A DNA stretch of 64,000 bases from Bin5 sp965200615 (GTDB lineage: Bacteria; Chloroflexota; Anaerolineae; Caldilineales; Caldilineaceae), in contig OZ241377.1 of assembly GCA_965200615.1 (NCBI GenBank), forward strand, positions 3,162,001 to 3,226,000. The letters run 5' to 3'. This document shows positions 8,871 through 19,500 of the stretch, one piece after another; within the stretch, counting starts at the first letter, position 1; every line of letters begins with the position of its first letter. A program made the position numbers and the translations under genes. The notes beneath the pieces are model-generated. The model saw only the letters and a list, made by a program, of their open reading frames with translations, was not told where the DNA came from and made no database searches.

Positions 8871-9920
8871 ATGGCGAAAACAGTAGCACGACCGCGCAAC
8901 TGCCGTTACCGAGGGCTACGTTCAGGCGAAGAATCCTTGGAAGTTGAAAATTTCGCGCAGTACACGGCCCGTGATAAGATTGGCCGCGCTCTATCGGCGG
9001 CTCGCGTCGTCGTCTGTCTCTCAATTTCCCTGTTTCTTCTATCCTGCTCCTCCATGCGGCCCGTTGTGAAGATCGGGCTTCTGGCTCCCTTCGAAGGGCT
9101 GCATCGAGAGAGTGGATACGAAGCCCTTTCCGCCATGCGCGCTGCACTGGCGGACTATCCGCTGGACAAATTCGAGGCACTGCCCCTCGCGTTAGATACG
9201 TCAGCCGACCCGGCCCAAGCCCGCCGCGCAGCTGCCAAACTGCTCCGCGACGATCGTGTCGCGGCCGTAATTGGGCCTCTGCAAGCGCGACAGGTCTTTG
9301 CGGTTGCAGACATCATGACCGCTTCGGACGTAGACTGGCGTCCGCCGACAGTGCCGGCCACGGCAGAGACGGCGCGGACGTTGGTAAAGGCATTCATCCT
9401 CAATATGTCAGGGCAGAACATTGTGGTTTCAGGCCTGGACTCCGGTTGGCCGCTGTTTTCTGAAGAGGAGTTGTCCTCCGATACTGGCAAAACGGTAACG
9501 ATAACCGAAGGCGAGACTGTCGCCGCGGCAGCGGATGGCGTGCTGTGGCTTGGCAGTGCCCCAGACGGCGCGGCGTTTCTGGGCCGTCTGCGGTTGCAGA
9601 GTCGTACAGTTCCCTTCTGGACTACCGCCATAGCAGGCGACCCGGTCTTCCATTCCCTTCTGTCGGAACGGCTGGACGGGACACCGCCCGGCCCCATCTA
9701 CTGGGGAGTCGCGCCAGGAGAAATTGGAAATCAGTTCAACGAATGGGCGGCGACGCACCCTGACGCCGCGCCGACAGCCTTTGCCGTCTACCATGCCACG
9801 CGGCGGTCCTTGCAGCAGATTTCCGGTGATGACGTCCACTCGAATGCACAAGCAATGGCAGTCTTTACTGTCGACCGTGAGGGCACAAGCGAACTGGCGG
9901 AGATCGTACCGTTCCCCTGA
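8871..9920 (+). CDS. Lipoprotein with a periplasmic binding-protein fold (LivJ/LppC-like)
   Basis: About 349 residues. A lipobox-like FLLSCSS follows a hydrophobic segment, then VVKIGLLAPFEGLHRESG, which resembles the start of type-I periplasmic binding proteins for branched-chain amino acids. ARRAAAKLLRDDRVAAVIGPLQ matches the segment of that fold that binds the ligand cleft. The protein is shorter than LivJ and no permease is adjacent, so it may not serve transport; placement behind mltG suggests a cell-wall-related role, as for the LpoA-like N-terminal fold (inference). The start is uncertain: ATG 8871 is used, but TTG 8936 is possible and would shorten the long pre-signal region. Confidence 0.7.
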   Translation: MAKTVARPRNCRYRGLRSGEESLEVENFAQYTARDKIGRALSAARVVVCLSISLFLLSCSSMRPVVKIGLLAPFEGLHRESGYEALSAMRAALADYPLDKFEALPLALDTSADPAQARRAAAKLLRDDRVAAVIGPLQARQVFAVADIMTASDVDWRPPTVPATAETARTLVKAFILNMSGQNIVVSGLDSGWPLFSEEELSSDTGKTVTITEGETVAAAADGVLWLGSAPDGAAFLGRLRLQSRTVPFWTTAIAGDPVFHSLLSERLDGTPPGPIYWGVAPGEIGNQFNEWAATHPDAAPTAFAVYHATRRSLQQISGDDVHSNAQAMAVFTVDREGTSELAEIVPFP

Positions 9921-9986
9921 CGCGGGGGCCGCTGGGATGGCAGCCCGACACGCGTCAGCCAAAATGTATCCACCGCAGAATTACAA

Positions 9987-11195
9987 ATGCGTCTTCTCTT
10001 TATTTCCTGGGAGTACCCCCCGAATGTCGTAGGCGGGATAGGAAAACATGTGTCGGAGCTTGTGCAGGCATTCCTTGCCCTTCCCGACGAGATCACGACT
10101 CCCTTCCAGCTGGACCTGCTGACGCCCCACAGTGGGAACGCGCCTTTCGTTGAAGAACTGTCGAAGTCAGTGACGGTCCACCGCGTGGAAACCCCCTTGG
10201 TCAATCCCCTGGACCTCTTTAACAGCGTTGTGGACAATAACCGCTACCTTGTGTCAAAGGCCAGGGAGTTGCACGAAAACGTCCCCTATTCGCTGATCCA
10301 CGTCCACGATTGGTTGACAGCGTCAGCCGGCATCGAACTGAAGCATGCTTGGAAGATTCCTCTTGTTACGACCATCCATGCTACCGAAAGAGGAAGACAC
10401 CACTCACACTTGCCCAGTGAGACCAGCCACAATATCAATCAGCTGGAGTGGCAGGTATGCTTCGAATCCTGGCGGCTCATCGTCTGCAGCTCTTACATGG
10501 CTGGGGAACTGCGCAGATTCTTCGACGTGCCTCTCGATAAAGTCACCTTGATTCCGAACGGTGTTGACGTCACTCCATTTGAGTCCTGTTCGGACGAACG
10601 CATTCGGGAACTAAAGGGCAGATTCGCGCCAAACGGCGAAAGACTGCTGTTCTATGTCGGACGCATCACGCCGGAGAAAGGCGTCCAGGTGTTGCTGCAG
10701 GCGCTCCCTTCAATACTCGAGAGACATCCCAACGTGCGACTGCTGGTGGCAGGTAGAAACAGCGAGCAGATGCAGCCGCTGGTCGATGAGCTGGGCATTG
10801 GGGAAGCTGTGGATCTGTTGGGGTTTGTCGACGGTGAAACGAGGGACTGCCTCTATCGCAGCGTCGATGCAGCCGTCTTTCCCAGTCTCTATGAACCTTT
10901 TGGGATCGTCGCGCTTGAGGCGATGGCCGCCGGCTGTAATGTAATTGCCAGTGAAGTCGGCGGGCTGGCCGAGGTTGTCGACCACCGGCGCACAGGTCTG
11001 ACGGTGCGGGCCAATGATTCACAAAGTATAGCCTGGGCGGTGGACCAGATCTTCACGAATCAGGTTCAGGCACAGGCCATGCGCGCTCGCGCGCTTCAGG
11101 AGGTAACTCGCTCTTACAACTGGGGCGCCATCGCCGCTTCCACCGTGGACATGTACAGGGCGGTGGAGGCGCAAAGGAAAGGCGTCAACTGGTGA
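9987..11195 (+). CDS. GT4-family glycosyltransferase (glycogen synthase-like)
   Basis: 402-residue GT-B enzyme. The N-terminal domain starts LLFISWEYPPNVVGGIGKHV, a glycine-rich loop typical of glycogen synthase and related GT4/GT5 enzymes, and carries IHVHDWLTA. The C-terminal nucleotide-sugar domain has FYVGRITPEKGVQVLLQA and the E-x7-E motif EPFGIVALEAMAAG. It has no signal or membrane span, so it acts in the cytoplasm or at the inner membrane face. Sugar donor and acceptor are unknown. Its last 11 bases overlap the convergent thymidine phosphorylase gene. Confidence 0.92.
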   Translation: MRLLFISWEYPPNVVGGIGKHVSELVQAFLALPDEITTPFQLDLLTPHSGNAPFVEELSKSVTVHRVETPLVNPLDLFNSVVDNNRYLVSKARELHENVPYSLIHVHDWLTASAGIELKHAWKIPLVTTIHATERGRHHSHLPSETSHNINQLEWQVCFESWRLIVCSSYMAGELRRFFDVPLDKVTLIPNGVDVTPFESCSDERIRELKGRFAPNGERLLFYVGRITPEKGVQVLLQALPSILERHPNVRLLVAGRNSEQMQPLVDELGIGEAVDLLGFVDGETRDCLYRSVDAAVFPSLYEPFGIVALEAMAAGCNVIASEVGGLAEVVDHRRTGLTVRANDSQSIAWAVDQIFTNQVQAQAMRARALQEVTRSYNWGAIAASTVDMYRAVEAQRKGVNW

Positions 11196-12594
11196 TCCGG
11201 TCCAAAATGATCGGCCGCTCTTGACTCTCCGGTCCTGTCGCCCTCTCGGCGCCGACCCCCTCTTCCGGTTCAGCTATGGCCAACTGTGGCAAATCGCGAA
11301 AACTGTAAGCGTCCAATATCCGGTCCGCCGCAAGCCGAGCTGCCTCCGCGTCGGCCGCGTGGACCGTACATAGCGGGGCGCCAGCCAGGACCTGCTCACC
11401 CACCTTCGACGCCAACACGACGCCGACCCGGTGGTCGATGGCGTCACCCTTACGTTGCCGGCCGCCCCCAAGCGCCGCTACGGCAAGCCCGACTGCCCGC
11501 GCATCCAAGCGACTGACAATGCCGCCGCGCTTCGACTTCAGTTCAAAAACTGCGGGCGCAGTGTCCAACAGGTCCGGGCTTACGACCGCAGCTGCATCAC
11601 CTCCCTGTGCCGCCACAAACTGAACGAACTTGTCAAAGGCTGCCCCAGAGCCAATTGCCTCTTGAACTCTGCTCCTGGCAGACCTGCGCCCGGACTCTTC
11701 CCCCGCAGCCTCATGTTCCTGATGAAGTTCTGGGTCACCTAGCAGGAGCATTTCGGTCGCAACTTCCTGCGTCAGCTCCTGGAAATCAGCCGGTCCGCCC
11801 CCCTGCAGCGTATCTATCGCCTCCCGAACTTCAAGAATGTTGCCGATCGCCCGTCCCAGGGGCTGATCCATCGCCGTAACCAGCGCAGTAACCCGGCGGC
11901 CCGCGCCCTTGCCGATTGAGACCATCAGTTCGGCCAACTCTCTGGCCTCCGGCAGCAGTTCCATGAACGCGCCCCGTCCGCACTTTACGTCCAGGACAAT
12001 GGCGTCGGCGCCGGCAGCCAGCTTCTTGCTCATAATGCTGCCGGCAATAAGGGGCAAGCTGGGCACGGTTCCGGTGACATCTCGCAACGCATAGAGCAGC
12101 TGGTCCGCCGGCGCGAGCGCGGCTGTCTGTGCAGCCACGACCAGTCCCACCTCCCTCAGCTGACGGCGGAACTGCGCCGTACTCAGGTTGGCGCTCCAAC
12201 CGGGAATGCCTTCCAGTTTGTCGATTGTTCCTCCGGAAAAGCTGAGCCCGCGACCGCTCATCTTGCCGACCGGCAACCCGCAGGCCGCCACTATCGGTCC
12301 CACTGTCAACGTTGTCTTGTCTCCTACGCCTCCGCTGGAATGCTTGTCCACGATCAGCTTTTCCGACCGGGCCAGCGCGCGCAGATCGAGTGCCTCTCCG
12401 CTGTCAGCCATAGCCAGCGTAAGCGCAGTCGACTCCGCCGGTGTCATTCCTCGAAAATAGACCGCCATCGCCCAGGCAGCGATCTGGTAGTCGGGGACTG
12501 TACCTTCAACGATTCCCTCCATCAGGAATCTTAACTCGCCGGCGCTGTGTTCGCCGCCGTCTCGCTTCTTTGTTATCAGGTCGACTACGTTCAT
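11185..12594 (-). CDS. deoA: Thymidine / pyrimidine-nucleoside phosphorylase
   Basis: Cleaves thymidine (and possibly uridine) with phosphate to give the base and deoxyribose-1-phosphate. Signatures: MNVVDLITKKRDGGEHS start, phosphate-binding DKHSSGGVGDKTTL, and GRGLSFSGGTIDKLEGIPGW. The C-terminal domain contains the SRLDARAVGLAVAALGGGR region. It has 469 residues against the usual 430-440, with the extra at a polar C-terminal tail and around the EHEAAGEESGRR loop. Specificity between thymidine-only and broad pyrimidine types cannot be settled by eye. It is single and convergent with the glycosyltransferase; the BMP-type nucleoside transporter near 55 kb could supply its substrates. Confidence 0.93.
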   Translation of the reverse strand: MNVVDLITKKRDGGEHSAGELRFLMEGIVEGTVPDYQIAAWAMAVYFRGMTPAESTALTLAMADSGEALDLRALARSEKLIVDKHSSGGVGDKTTLTVGPIVAACGLPVGKMSGRGLSFSGGTIDKLEGIPGWSANLSTAQFRRQLREVGLVVAAQTAALAPADQLLYALRDVTGTVPSLPLIAGSIMSKKLAAGADAIVLDVKCGRGAFMELLPEARELAELMVSIGKGAGRRVTALVTAMDQPLGRAIGNILEVREAIDTLQGGGPADFQELTQEVATEMLLLGDPELHQEHEAAGEESGRRSARSRVQEAIGSGAAFDKFVQFVAAQGGDAAAVVSPDLLDTAPAVFELKSKRGGIVSRLDARAVGLAVAALGGGRQRKGDAIDHRVGVVLASKVGEQVLAGAPLCTVHAADAEAARLAADRILDAYSFRDLPQLAIAEPEEGVGAERATGPESQERPIILDRITS

Positions 12595-12771
12595 CTTGAT
12601 ATTCTTTGGCGCCTAACGCGTTGGTGGTAAACTTGCACAGTGCTGCAGTAAGGGTCTCGGAAACTTATCGTTCGCTTGTGTTGTGGCGTGCCCGGGGTAG
12701 TCTGGCCGCTCCACGATTGCTCTCAGCCATTCCTTGCAGAACTGTGTTACATTATCCATCCAGGGCGAAAA

Positions 12772-14115
12772 ATGGGCAAGACAGTTACAGTGGTAGGAGG
12801 CGGCTTGGCAGGCACGGAAGCGGCCTGGCAGCTGGCGCAACGGGGGCTATCCGTCCGTCTTTTTGAAATGCGTCCGGTGCGGCAAACGCCCGCCCATGTA
12901 ACCGACCGTCTGGCCGAGCTGGTCTGCTCAAACTCCATGGGTAGCACGTTACCCGACCGGGCCCTGGGAATCCTCAAGAACGAAATGCTGCATATGGGCA
13001 GCTTCGTGATCCGTACTGCCTTCAAGCATGCCTTGCCCGCCGGACAGGCCCTGGCCGTCGGCAGAGATGAGTTCGCGGAGGAGATTACCGGTAGCATCGC
13101 CTCGCACCCGCGAATCGAGCTGCTCCGTCAGGAAGTGACGGCCATACCCGAAGGACCGACAATTCTGGCGACCGGTCCCCTGACAAGTGACGCCCTGACT
13201 CGCGCCGTCCAATCCCTGACCGGCCCTTACCTTTACTTTTACGATGCCATGGCCCCGATCGTCACCTCGGAGAGCATCGACACTTCGATCGCGTTCCGCC
13301 GCAACCGCTGGGACAAGGCCGGCAGCGAAGGTACCGACGAAGGCGACTACCTTAACTGCCCGCTCAATCAAACTGAATACGAGGCCTTTGTCGACGCGCT
13401 GCTGGCCGCCCCCCGGCTCGAGCTGTCGGGCGCCGACAAGGAGCTCGAGCGCTACTTCGAAGGCTGTATGCCGATCGAGGCGCTGGCGCAACGAGGCAAG
13501 GACGCCCTGGCATTCGGGCCTATGCGACCGGTCGGTCTGCGGGATCCCAGCACGGGGCAGCGCCCCTTCGCCGTGGTCCAACTCAGGCAGGACAATGTCG
13601 CCGGCACGCTATATAATCTTGTCGGTTTCCAGACAAACGTGAAGTGGGGCGCACAGGCCGACGTCCTCCGAATGATTCCCGGTCTGCAGGATGCGGAGTT
13701 CGTGCGCCTGGGACAGATGCACCGCAATACGTTCATTAACAGCCCGACTCTTCTGGAACCGACGCTGCAATTCAAGGGGAGAGACGATCTATTCTTCGCA
13801 GGGCAGATAACCGGTACGGAAGGGTATGTTGGCAGCGCGCTGGGGGGGCTTCTGTCCGGAATAAATATGGCGCGCCTGCTGCGAGATGAACCGCCATTGC
13901 AATTGCCCCGCGCCGCCATGTCCGGGGCCCTGTTCCACTACATCACCAACGCCGCGGCCGACGACTTTCAACCCATGAAAGCAAACATGGGCTTGCTGCC
14001 CCCTCTCCCGGAACGCGTCCGAAACAAGCGTATGCGTTACGCCGCATACGCCGACAGGGCGAAGCAAAAGCTGGAAGACTACCTTGTACAGAAGGGTTTC
14101 AGTCCGGTTTCCTGA
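12772..14115 (+). CDS. trmFO: Folate/FAD-dependent tRNA (uracil-54-C5) methyltransferase TrmFO
   Basis: Makes ribothymidine at tRNA position 54 using methylenetetrahydrofolate and FAD. The FAD-binding Rossmann motif VTVVGGGLAGTEAAW lies at the very N-terminus, followed by the TrmFO signatures FEMRPVRQTPAH, LVCSNSMGS, YDAMAPIV, FEGCMPIE and ALGGLLSGINMARL. The start was set at ATG 12772 (447 residues, family-typical) rather than the upstream frame start, whose 32 extra residues are not conserved-looking. A clear terminator follows at 14156. Confidence 0.97.
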   Translation: MGKTVTVVGGGLAGTEAAWQLAQRGLSVRLFEMRPVRQTPAHVTDRLAELVCSNSMGSTLPDRALGILKNEMLHMGSFVIRTAFKHALPAGQALAVGRDEFAEEITGSIASHPRIELLRQEVTAIPEGPTILATGPLTSDALTRAVQSLTGPYLYFYDAMAPIVTSESIDTSIAFRRNRWDKAGSEGTDEGDYLNCPLNQTEYEAFVDALLAAPRLELSGADKELERYFEGCMPIEALAQRGKDALAFGPMRPVGLRDPSTGQRPFAVVQLRQDNVAGTLYNLVGFQTNVKWGAQADVLRMIPGLQDAEFVRLGQMHRNTFINSPTLLEPTLQFKGRDDLFFAGQITGTEGYVGSALGGLLSGINMARLLRDEPPLQLPRAAMSGALFHYITNAAADDFQPMKANMGLLPPLPERVRNKRMRYAAYADRAKQKLEDYLVQKGFSPVS

Positions 14116-14155
14116 AAAGGCGAACTGTTCACAGGCAGGAAATAGGAAATAGTAT

Positions 14156-14183
14156 GGCCCGGCGTCAGCCGGGCCTTCTGTTG
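14156..14183 (+). terminator. Rho-independent terminator after trmFO
   Basis: An 8-bp GC-only stem, GGCCCGGC (14156-14163) with GCCGGGCC (14168-14175), a GTCA loop and a following TTCTGTTG stretch. Confidence 0.75.
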
Positions 14184-14217
14184 AGTTGTCCAACTAACGT
14201 CGGTTTTTCCAATCCGG

Positions 14218-15354
14218 TTACTCGGCCGCCCTGGCATTTACAATCGCGAGCAGCGCGTTCGTCTGGTCCAGCTTTACCTTGTAGATTTCGAAATCGCCAA
14301 AATAGGCGCGATCGTACCGGTCGCCTTCGAATTCGCCAGTAAAGAACCAGCGCTTGGTATATTGCATGGAGACGAGCATTCCTGTGCGGACGTCGTGGCA
14401 AGTCAGACCATTGTAGACCGTCGTCCAACCGCTTTCCTCTGCAACTTCCGCCTCCTGTTCATCGCTGCACCAGACCTCTATCTCCTCTCCCGAATCCAGG
14501 TGAAACAGGGCATTGGCGATTCCAGGGCGGGGCCCCAGCCAGTAGTTGAAGAAAAACAGCCCGGTCGAGTTAGGATAGCGCTCCGTACCCTCAATACGGT
14601 CAATCTGGTGCGGCCACGTGGAATCTTCCCCGCACGCCTCTTCCCAGGTAACGATTCGATTAATCTCCAACCAGCGCAGATCGCGATTGCTGTGGATCAC
14701 CGTTCGGGAAACGGCGGCGCACTCATTGACGGCGCAGCGCCGCGAACCGCACTCATACTGAACGTTCCAGGAGGCCGCAAGGTCCTCAGGGAATAGCGGA
14801 ATCAATGGAGGCAGTGTCTCTGCGTTCTCGTCAGGCGTCACCACTATCTGAGATATCCAGGCGGTTTGCGGAGCCTCGACATCGGTATCATCCTCTCCAT
14901 CGATACAGCAGATTCGCCACCACCCCCCATCCGTCCGGCCCGTGGTCGTAAAGGTATCTCCTTCGACGGCTCCGGACACGATCTGGAAGTCGATACTGGG
15001 TCCGCTCCGAATATTGGCTCTGGGCCTCTTTACGGTCAGGATCGCTGGTTCAACGCTCTCATCCGGAGCTGTTTCAACCCCCTCGGTTTCTGGCGACCTC
15101 CCTTCGCCTCCACCCTGTTCCAAAGACACGATCCCGGGCGGCAAAGCGTTTTCCTCTTCAGTTTCAACTGTTGCCTGCGCGACCGCCAGGTTGGGGTCTT
15201 CGGCAGGAATCGGCACGCACGCAGCGAGCCCGGACAGACACAGGCACACGAACACGCACGTCAAGTAGGTTCTAACCCGCCCGGCAACGCCAGACCACAT
15301 TCTCGTCAGCAGAAAATGGTCTGATCTGCTCGCAAACCCTTCGGCGTTATTCAT
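14218..15354 (-). CDS. Secreted lipoprotein with an SH3-like domain, function unknown
   Basis: 378 residues. A hydrophobic segment ending CLSGLAACVP is a lipoprotein signal. It is followed by a low-complexity Glu-rich linker, then a bacterial SH3-like domain around residues 105-175 (ANIRSGPSIDFQIV ... GGWWRICCIDGE). The remaining 200 residues hold several cysteines (CGSRRCAVNECAA, EEACGED, VWCSDE) that probably form disulfides outside the cell. I do not recognise this C-terminal part. It is transcribed away from the glycosyltransferase gene at 15630. A role in cell-wall binding is suggested only by the SH3b domain. Confidence 0.75.
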   Translation of the reverse strand: MNNAEGFASRSDHFLLTRMWSGVAGRVRTYLTCVFVCLCLSGLAACVPIPAEDPNLAVAQATVETEEENALPPGIVSLEQGGGEGRSPETEGVETAPDESVEPAILTVKRPRANIRSGPSIDFQIVSGAVEGDTFTTTGRTDGGWWRICCIDGEDDTDVEAPQTAWISQIVVTPDENAETLPPLIPLFPEDLAASWNVQYECGSRRCAVNECAAVSRTVIHSNRDLRWLEINRIVTWEEACGEDSTWPHQIDRIEGTERYPNSTGLFFFNYWLGPRPGIANALFHLDSGEEIEVWCSDEQEAEVAEESGWTTVYNGLTCHDVRTGMLVSMQYTKRWFFTGEFEGDRYDRAYFGDFEIYKVKLDQTNALLAIVNARAAE

Positions 15355-15629
15355 CTCCGGATGCGCCCCTGTTCATGAATCTCACCATGTTTTGATTGAA
15401 AAGAGTCGGTGAGGAAGGTTTCGGCAGCCAAGCTCTGGCCGCCGAAACAGTTGCTGACAGTTTTCATACTTTCTTTTCGACCTTCAGTATAGCGATGTTG
15501 TGGCGGATTGACAATAGTTGTGTTCTAATGGGCGATGTCCTTCTTACCTTCCAATTGAGCACGAATGTAAGCTGTTCAGCATACGTAGGTCAATCGTGTC
15601 ATAACCAGTCATTTTACTCTAAAAGCAAA

Positions 15630-16586
15630 ATGAACTGTTCAGAAGACCGGTGTGAGCCACAAGACCATCCTCTGCTAACCGAGCCGGCGACTTCCGCCCT
15701 TTCGAACAGTTCGCGGTCAGAGGACGAGAAGGAGTTTCCCGGCGCCAGAACTCCCGACTTGGCGTCCTCAAACTGGCGGGGGGCAGCACTTGCCGTCGTA
15801 GTGCCTACCTATAACGAAGCCGACAATCTCGAAGAGCTGGTCGATACCCTGTTTTCCTTGCCGCTGAAAAACCTGCAGCTGGTGATCGTTGACGACGACT
15901 CGCCTGACGGCACGGGCGTACTCGCCGATAAGTTGGCGCAACACTACAACCAGGTCCATAAGCGAATGTCGGTAATTCATCGATCTAAAAAGGGCGGGCT
16001 GGGCACGGCCTACATAGCTGGCTTTCAACGCGCGCTTGCGGACGGCGCAGATTTCGTCGTGCAGATGGATGCTGACTTCAGCCACTATCCGACCTACATA
16101 CTGCAGATGCTCGGCGTTGTTTTCGCCACCGGCATGGACGTCGTCATCGGCAGCCGCTACGTGCCAGGGGGTACTCTGGACGAAAAGTGGAACTGGTGGC
16201 GAAGTCTTCTCAGCAAATGGGCCAACATCTACTGCCGCACTGTCCTGAAGATCCAAGTACGCGACATGACTGCCGGTTTCAAGCTTTGGCAGCGAAGCGC
16301 GCTGCAGGAGATCAAGTTGGAAACGATCAGGAGCAACGGGTATATTTTCCAGGTCGAAATGGCCTACCTGAGCGAAAAACTTGGCTTCCGCATCATTGAA
16401 CTGCCCATTCACTTCGAAGATCGCCGCGTTGGTCAGAGCAAAATGAATGTGTCGGTCAAGTTGGAGTCAATCTGGCGCGTGTGGGAACTACTGTGGCGGC
16501 ATCGCAAGCGTGTTTCGGAAGGCAGAGTACCGCTCACTCAGCCTAGACCGGTCATGAGCAGCGGCAGACCCGCTCCCCACCGTTAG
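15630..16586 (+). CDS. GT2 polyprenyl-phosphate sugar synthase (dolichol-phosphate mannosyltransferase, DPM1-like)
   Basis: Transfers a sugar from a nucleotide to a polyprenyl phosphate on the cytoplasmic side. Motifs of the DPM1 branch: VVVPTYNEADNLEELV, VDDDSPDGTG, QMDADFSHYP and IGSRYVPGG, then an amphipathic C-terminus without membrane spans, so this is the single-domain DPM1 form. ATG 15630 is chosen; the frame is open further up to 15396 but that part is not family-like. The roughly 50 residues before the domain are polar. Its stop codon TAG directly abuts the ATG of the YfhO-flippase fusion, implying translational coupling and joint function. Confidence 0.93.
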   Translation: MNCSEDRCEPQDHPLLTEPATSALSNSSRSEDEKEFPGARTPDLASSNWRGAALAVVVPTYNEADNLEELVDTLFSLPLKNLQLVIVDDDSPDGTGVLADKLAQHYNQVHKRMSVIHRSKKGGLGTAYIAGFQRALADGADFVVQMDADFSHYPTYILQMLGVVFATGMDVVIGSRYVPGGTLDEKWNWWRSLLSKWANIYCRTVLKIQVRDMTAGFKLWQRSALQEIKLETIRSNGYIFQVEMAYLSEKLGFRIIELPIHFEDRRVGQSKMNVSVKLESIWRVWELLWRHRKRVSEGRVPLTQPRPVMSSGRPAPHR

Positions 16587-19500
16587 ATGTCGCCTCTCCG
16601 ACTTACCAACATAATGCACCGGCTCCGAAGATTCCGCCCCGATCTGCTCGCCCTTGCCCTCCTCAGTTTCCTGCCGCTTATCTGGTTCGGCCCCGTTCTC
16701 TTCACCGGCAAAACGCTGCTACCCTACGACAACCTCTATCAGTTCGAGCCCTGGCAATCTCTGCAGCCGGCGATTGCACCCCACAACGATCTGTTGAGCG
16801 ACCTGGTCCTGGAAAACGCGATCTGGAAACTGCATGTGCGTCGAACACTGCAGCAACGTGAGCTCCCGCTCTGGAACCCGCAGCTGTTTACAGGCGCACC
16901 CTTCTTTGCCGCCGGCCAGTCAAGCGCCGCCTACCCCCTGAGCGCACTCTTCTACATTCTGCCGATCGAAGCTGTCTTCGGTTGGTTCACCGCGATCCAA
17001 CTGGCCATCGCCGGCGCCAATGCCTATCTGCTGGGCCGGGTCTTGAAACTTCGCCCGGTGGCCGCTCTTTTCAGCGGCATCGCCTTTCAGTTCAGTGGTT
17101 TCCTGATAGTCAGCGTCGTCTTCACAATGGTCATCGCCGCTGCTTCCTGGCTGCCACTTCTGTTGGCGATTATTGAAAAGGTCATTCAGAAGCAGGAAGA
17201 GAAAGGGGCAACCGGTTTTCGCCCAATCCCCTATGTAGTGGCAGGCGTGGGTGCGGTCGGTCTGGTCGTGCTGGCCGGCCACCCCGAGTTCCTATACTAT
17301 ACGCTGCTTGTGGCGGGAATCTTTACGGCGGTGCGGCTGCTCGTAGCCTGGCGAAGGCTCCATGGCCGTGGCGGTGAACTCAGTTCGAACAGGCCGGCAG
17401 ACGACGCGGCGTCTCGCGATAGCACAGGCCGGCACACTCTGCAGGCGCTCGCAAAAATCGCCGCTTGGATCCTCCTGGTTCCGGTACTGGGCCTGGCCGC
17501 AGGAGGAGTCCAGCTCCTGCCCTTATTCGAGCTTGTGCAGCAAAACTTCAGGGAAGGCTCCGCTTCCTATCAGCAGGTCGTGGAATGGGCCTGGCCGGAC
17601 CGCCACATCCTTACATTCCTACTTCCCGATATCTTCGGCAATCCCAGCCATCACCACTGGTTCGATCTCTGGGCTCTCCGCTGGCAGCCGGCGACGGTAA
17701 ACCGGCTGGGAGAGGCCAGCGATACCATATTCTGGGGCATCAAGAACTATGTCGAGGGCGGCAACTATGTCGGAGTCAGCACATGGCTCCTGGCCGCGCT
17801 CGCGGTTGGCGTCTCAATGGCGCCTGCGCTACGCCGAACACGCGGCGAGGAGCCGAACACGGCCTGGCCCGCGCACCGGCATCTGCGCGCGCCGACTTTG
17901 CTCTTCGCCTCATTGGCGGTTGTCTCGCTGCTCTTCGCATTCGGCACACCCCTCTATGCCCTTCTGTTCTACGGCCTGCCCGGCTGGGACCAGCTCCACA
18001 GCCCTTTCAGATGGGTCTTTCCTTTCACGCTTGCCATGTCGGTTCTGGGTGGAATCGGATTGGAACAGGCGCTTTCTTTCCGCGCGAATGTCGGTTATGA
18101 CCGTTTCGCTGCAGTTGGACGAATTCAGATCAGGTTCAAGTGGTTCATCGGCTTTCTCGCGTTTTCTTCATTCGCCGCGGGTCTGGCCGCGCTTCTGACA
18201 GTCGCCGTCAGCTTTCTCGTTCCTGCACCCTTTGTGAACCTCGCGCAGCGGGTCGTGGAGTCGTCCGACCTGGCGCAAGCAGCATTTGCCGATGGGCGCA
18301 TGTTCTGGGGATATCAGAGCTTCGGGCTGGCCCGCTTCGGCGCATTTGCCCTGGTGAGCGGGCTGCTCCTTTCGCGACTCACACTAACGGCTCGAAACGC
18401 CGTCGCAGGCGTCGGGACATCCGCCGGAATGCGCCGCAATTCAACGATCAGGGAATCCTTTGTCTCGGCATTGCCCTATACGTTCGTCGCTCTTCTCGCC
18501 CTCGATCTCTTCGCCGTCCATGGCTCATTCAACCCGGCGGCAGAACCGTCTCTCTCACCCTTGAGAAATGTGCCGCCGGTCGTGCAGTATATCAATCAGA
18601 GAGAGAACGCAGGTTCGAGCAGTGAAATCCAATACGCTCCCTTCCGTTTTACAACTTTTGACCTCCCCGGCAGCAAAACATTCAACGCCAATGTCGGCAT
18701 GTATTACGGATGGCAGGATATTCGCGGCTACGACTCGATCATTCCCAAACAGTACGTTGATCTGATGAACCGCGTCGCCGATCAGAGCGGCGAACTCCTC
18801 TACAACCGCATCGCGCCGATCTACGCCTCAGGTAACTCTGCCAACGGGCACAACCCTTTCGCCGCGTTGGAAAATCCGTTGCTGGACCTGTTGGGCGTCA
18901 AATATCTCCTTTCGGAGCTGGTGGTCCCCAATTCGGACACGTGGCGAAAGGTACATGAAGACGACGCCCTTCGAGTGTACGAAAATCTGGAGGCCTTCCC
19001 CCGCGCCTACATTGCAACCGAGGCCGTTGTCCTGCCATCTGCTGATCAGCCGCTGCTGGACGCTGACCTGCGCCGGACCGTTTTCATCGAGGAAGCGCCC
19101 TCTGCGGACGATGCTCTCATCCCGTCCAGCCCGGAAGCGGCAGACACGTCGATCAGCCGCTACACGGCCAACACCGTCTTCGTCGACGTCAATCTGAGCG
19201 ATAGAGGCTGGCTCGTCCTGACCGACGCTTACTTTTCCGGTTGGAAAGCCTACCTGCGGCCCTTCGGCGGCAATGAGAACGACGAACAAGAGTTGACCAT
19301 CCAGCGCGCCAACTCGGCCTTTCGCACCGTCTATCTGCCGGAAAGCGGCCAGTGGACCGTCCGTTTCACCTACAGCCCCATGAGCTTCAAGCTGGGTCTC
19401 TACATCAGTTTTCTGGCAACGATGCTGAGTCTGCTGCTTCTGTTGTGGTGGGCGTGGGGGCGATTCTATCGGCCCGAAGCAACCGCAGGCGATGCCCGCA

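Noticed and set aside
15508..15536. TTGACA before the GT2 gene as a promoter
   Set aside because: The -35 is perfect, but the base run at the correct distance (GGCGAT) is not a -10, and TAATGG is too close.
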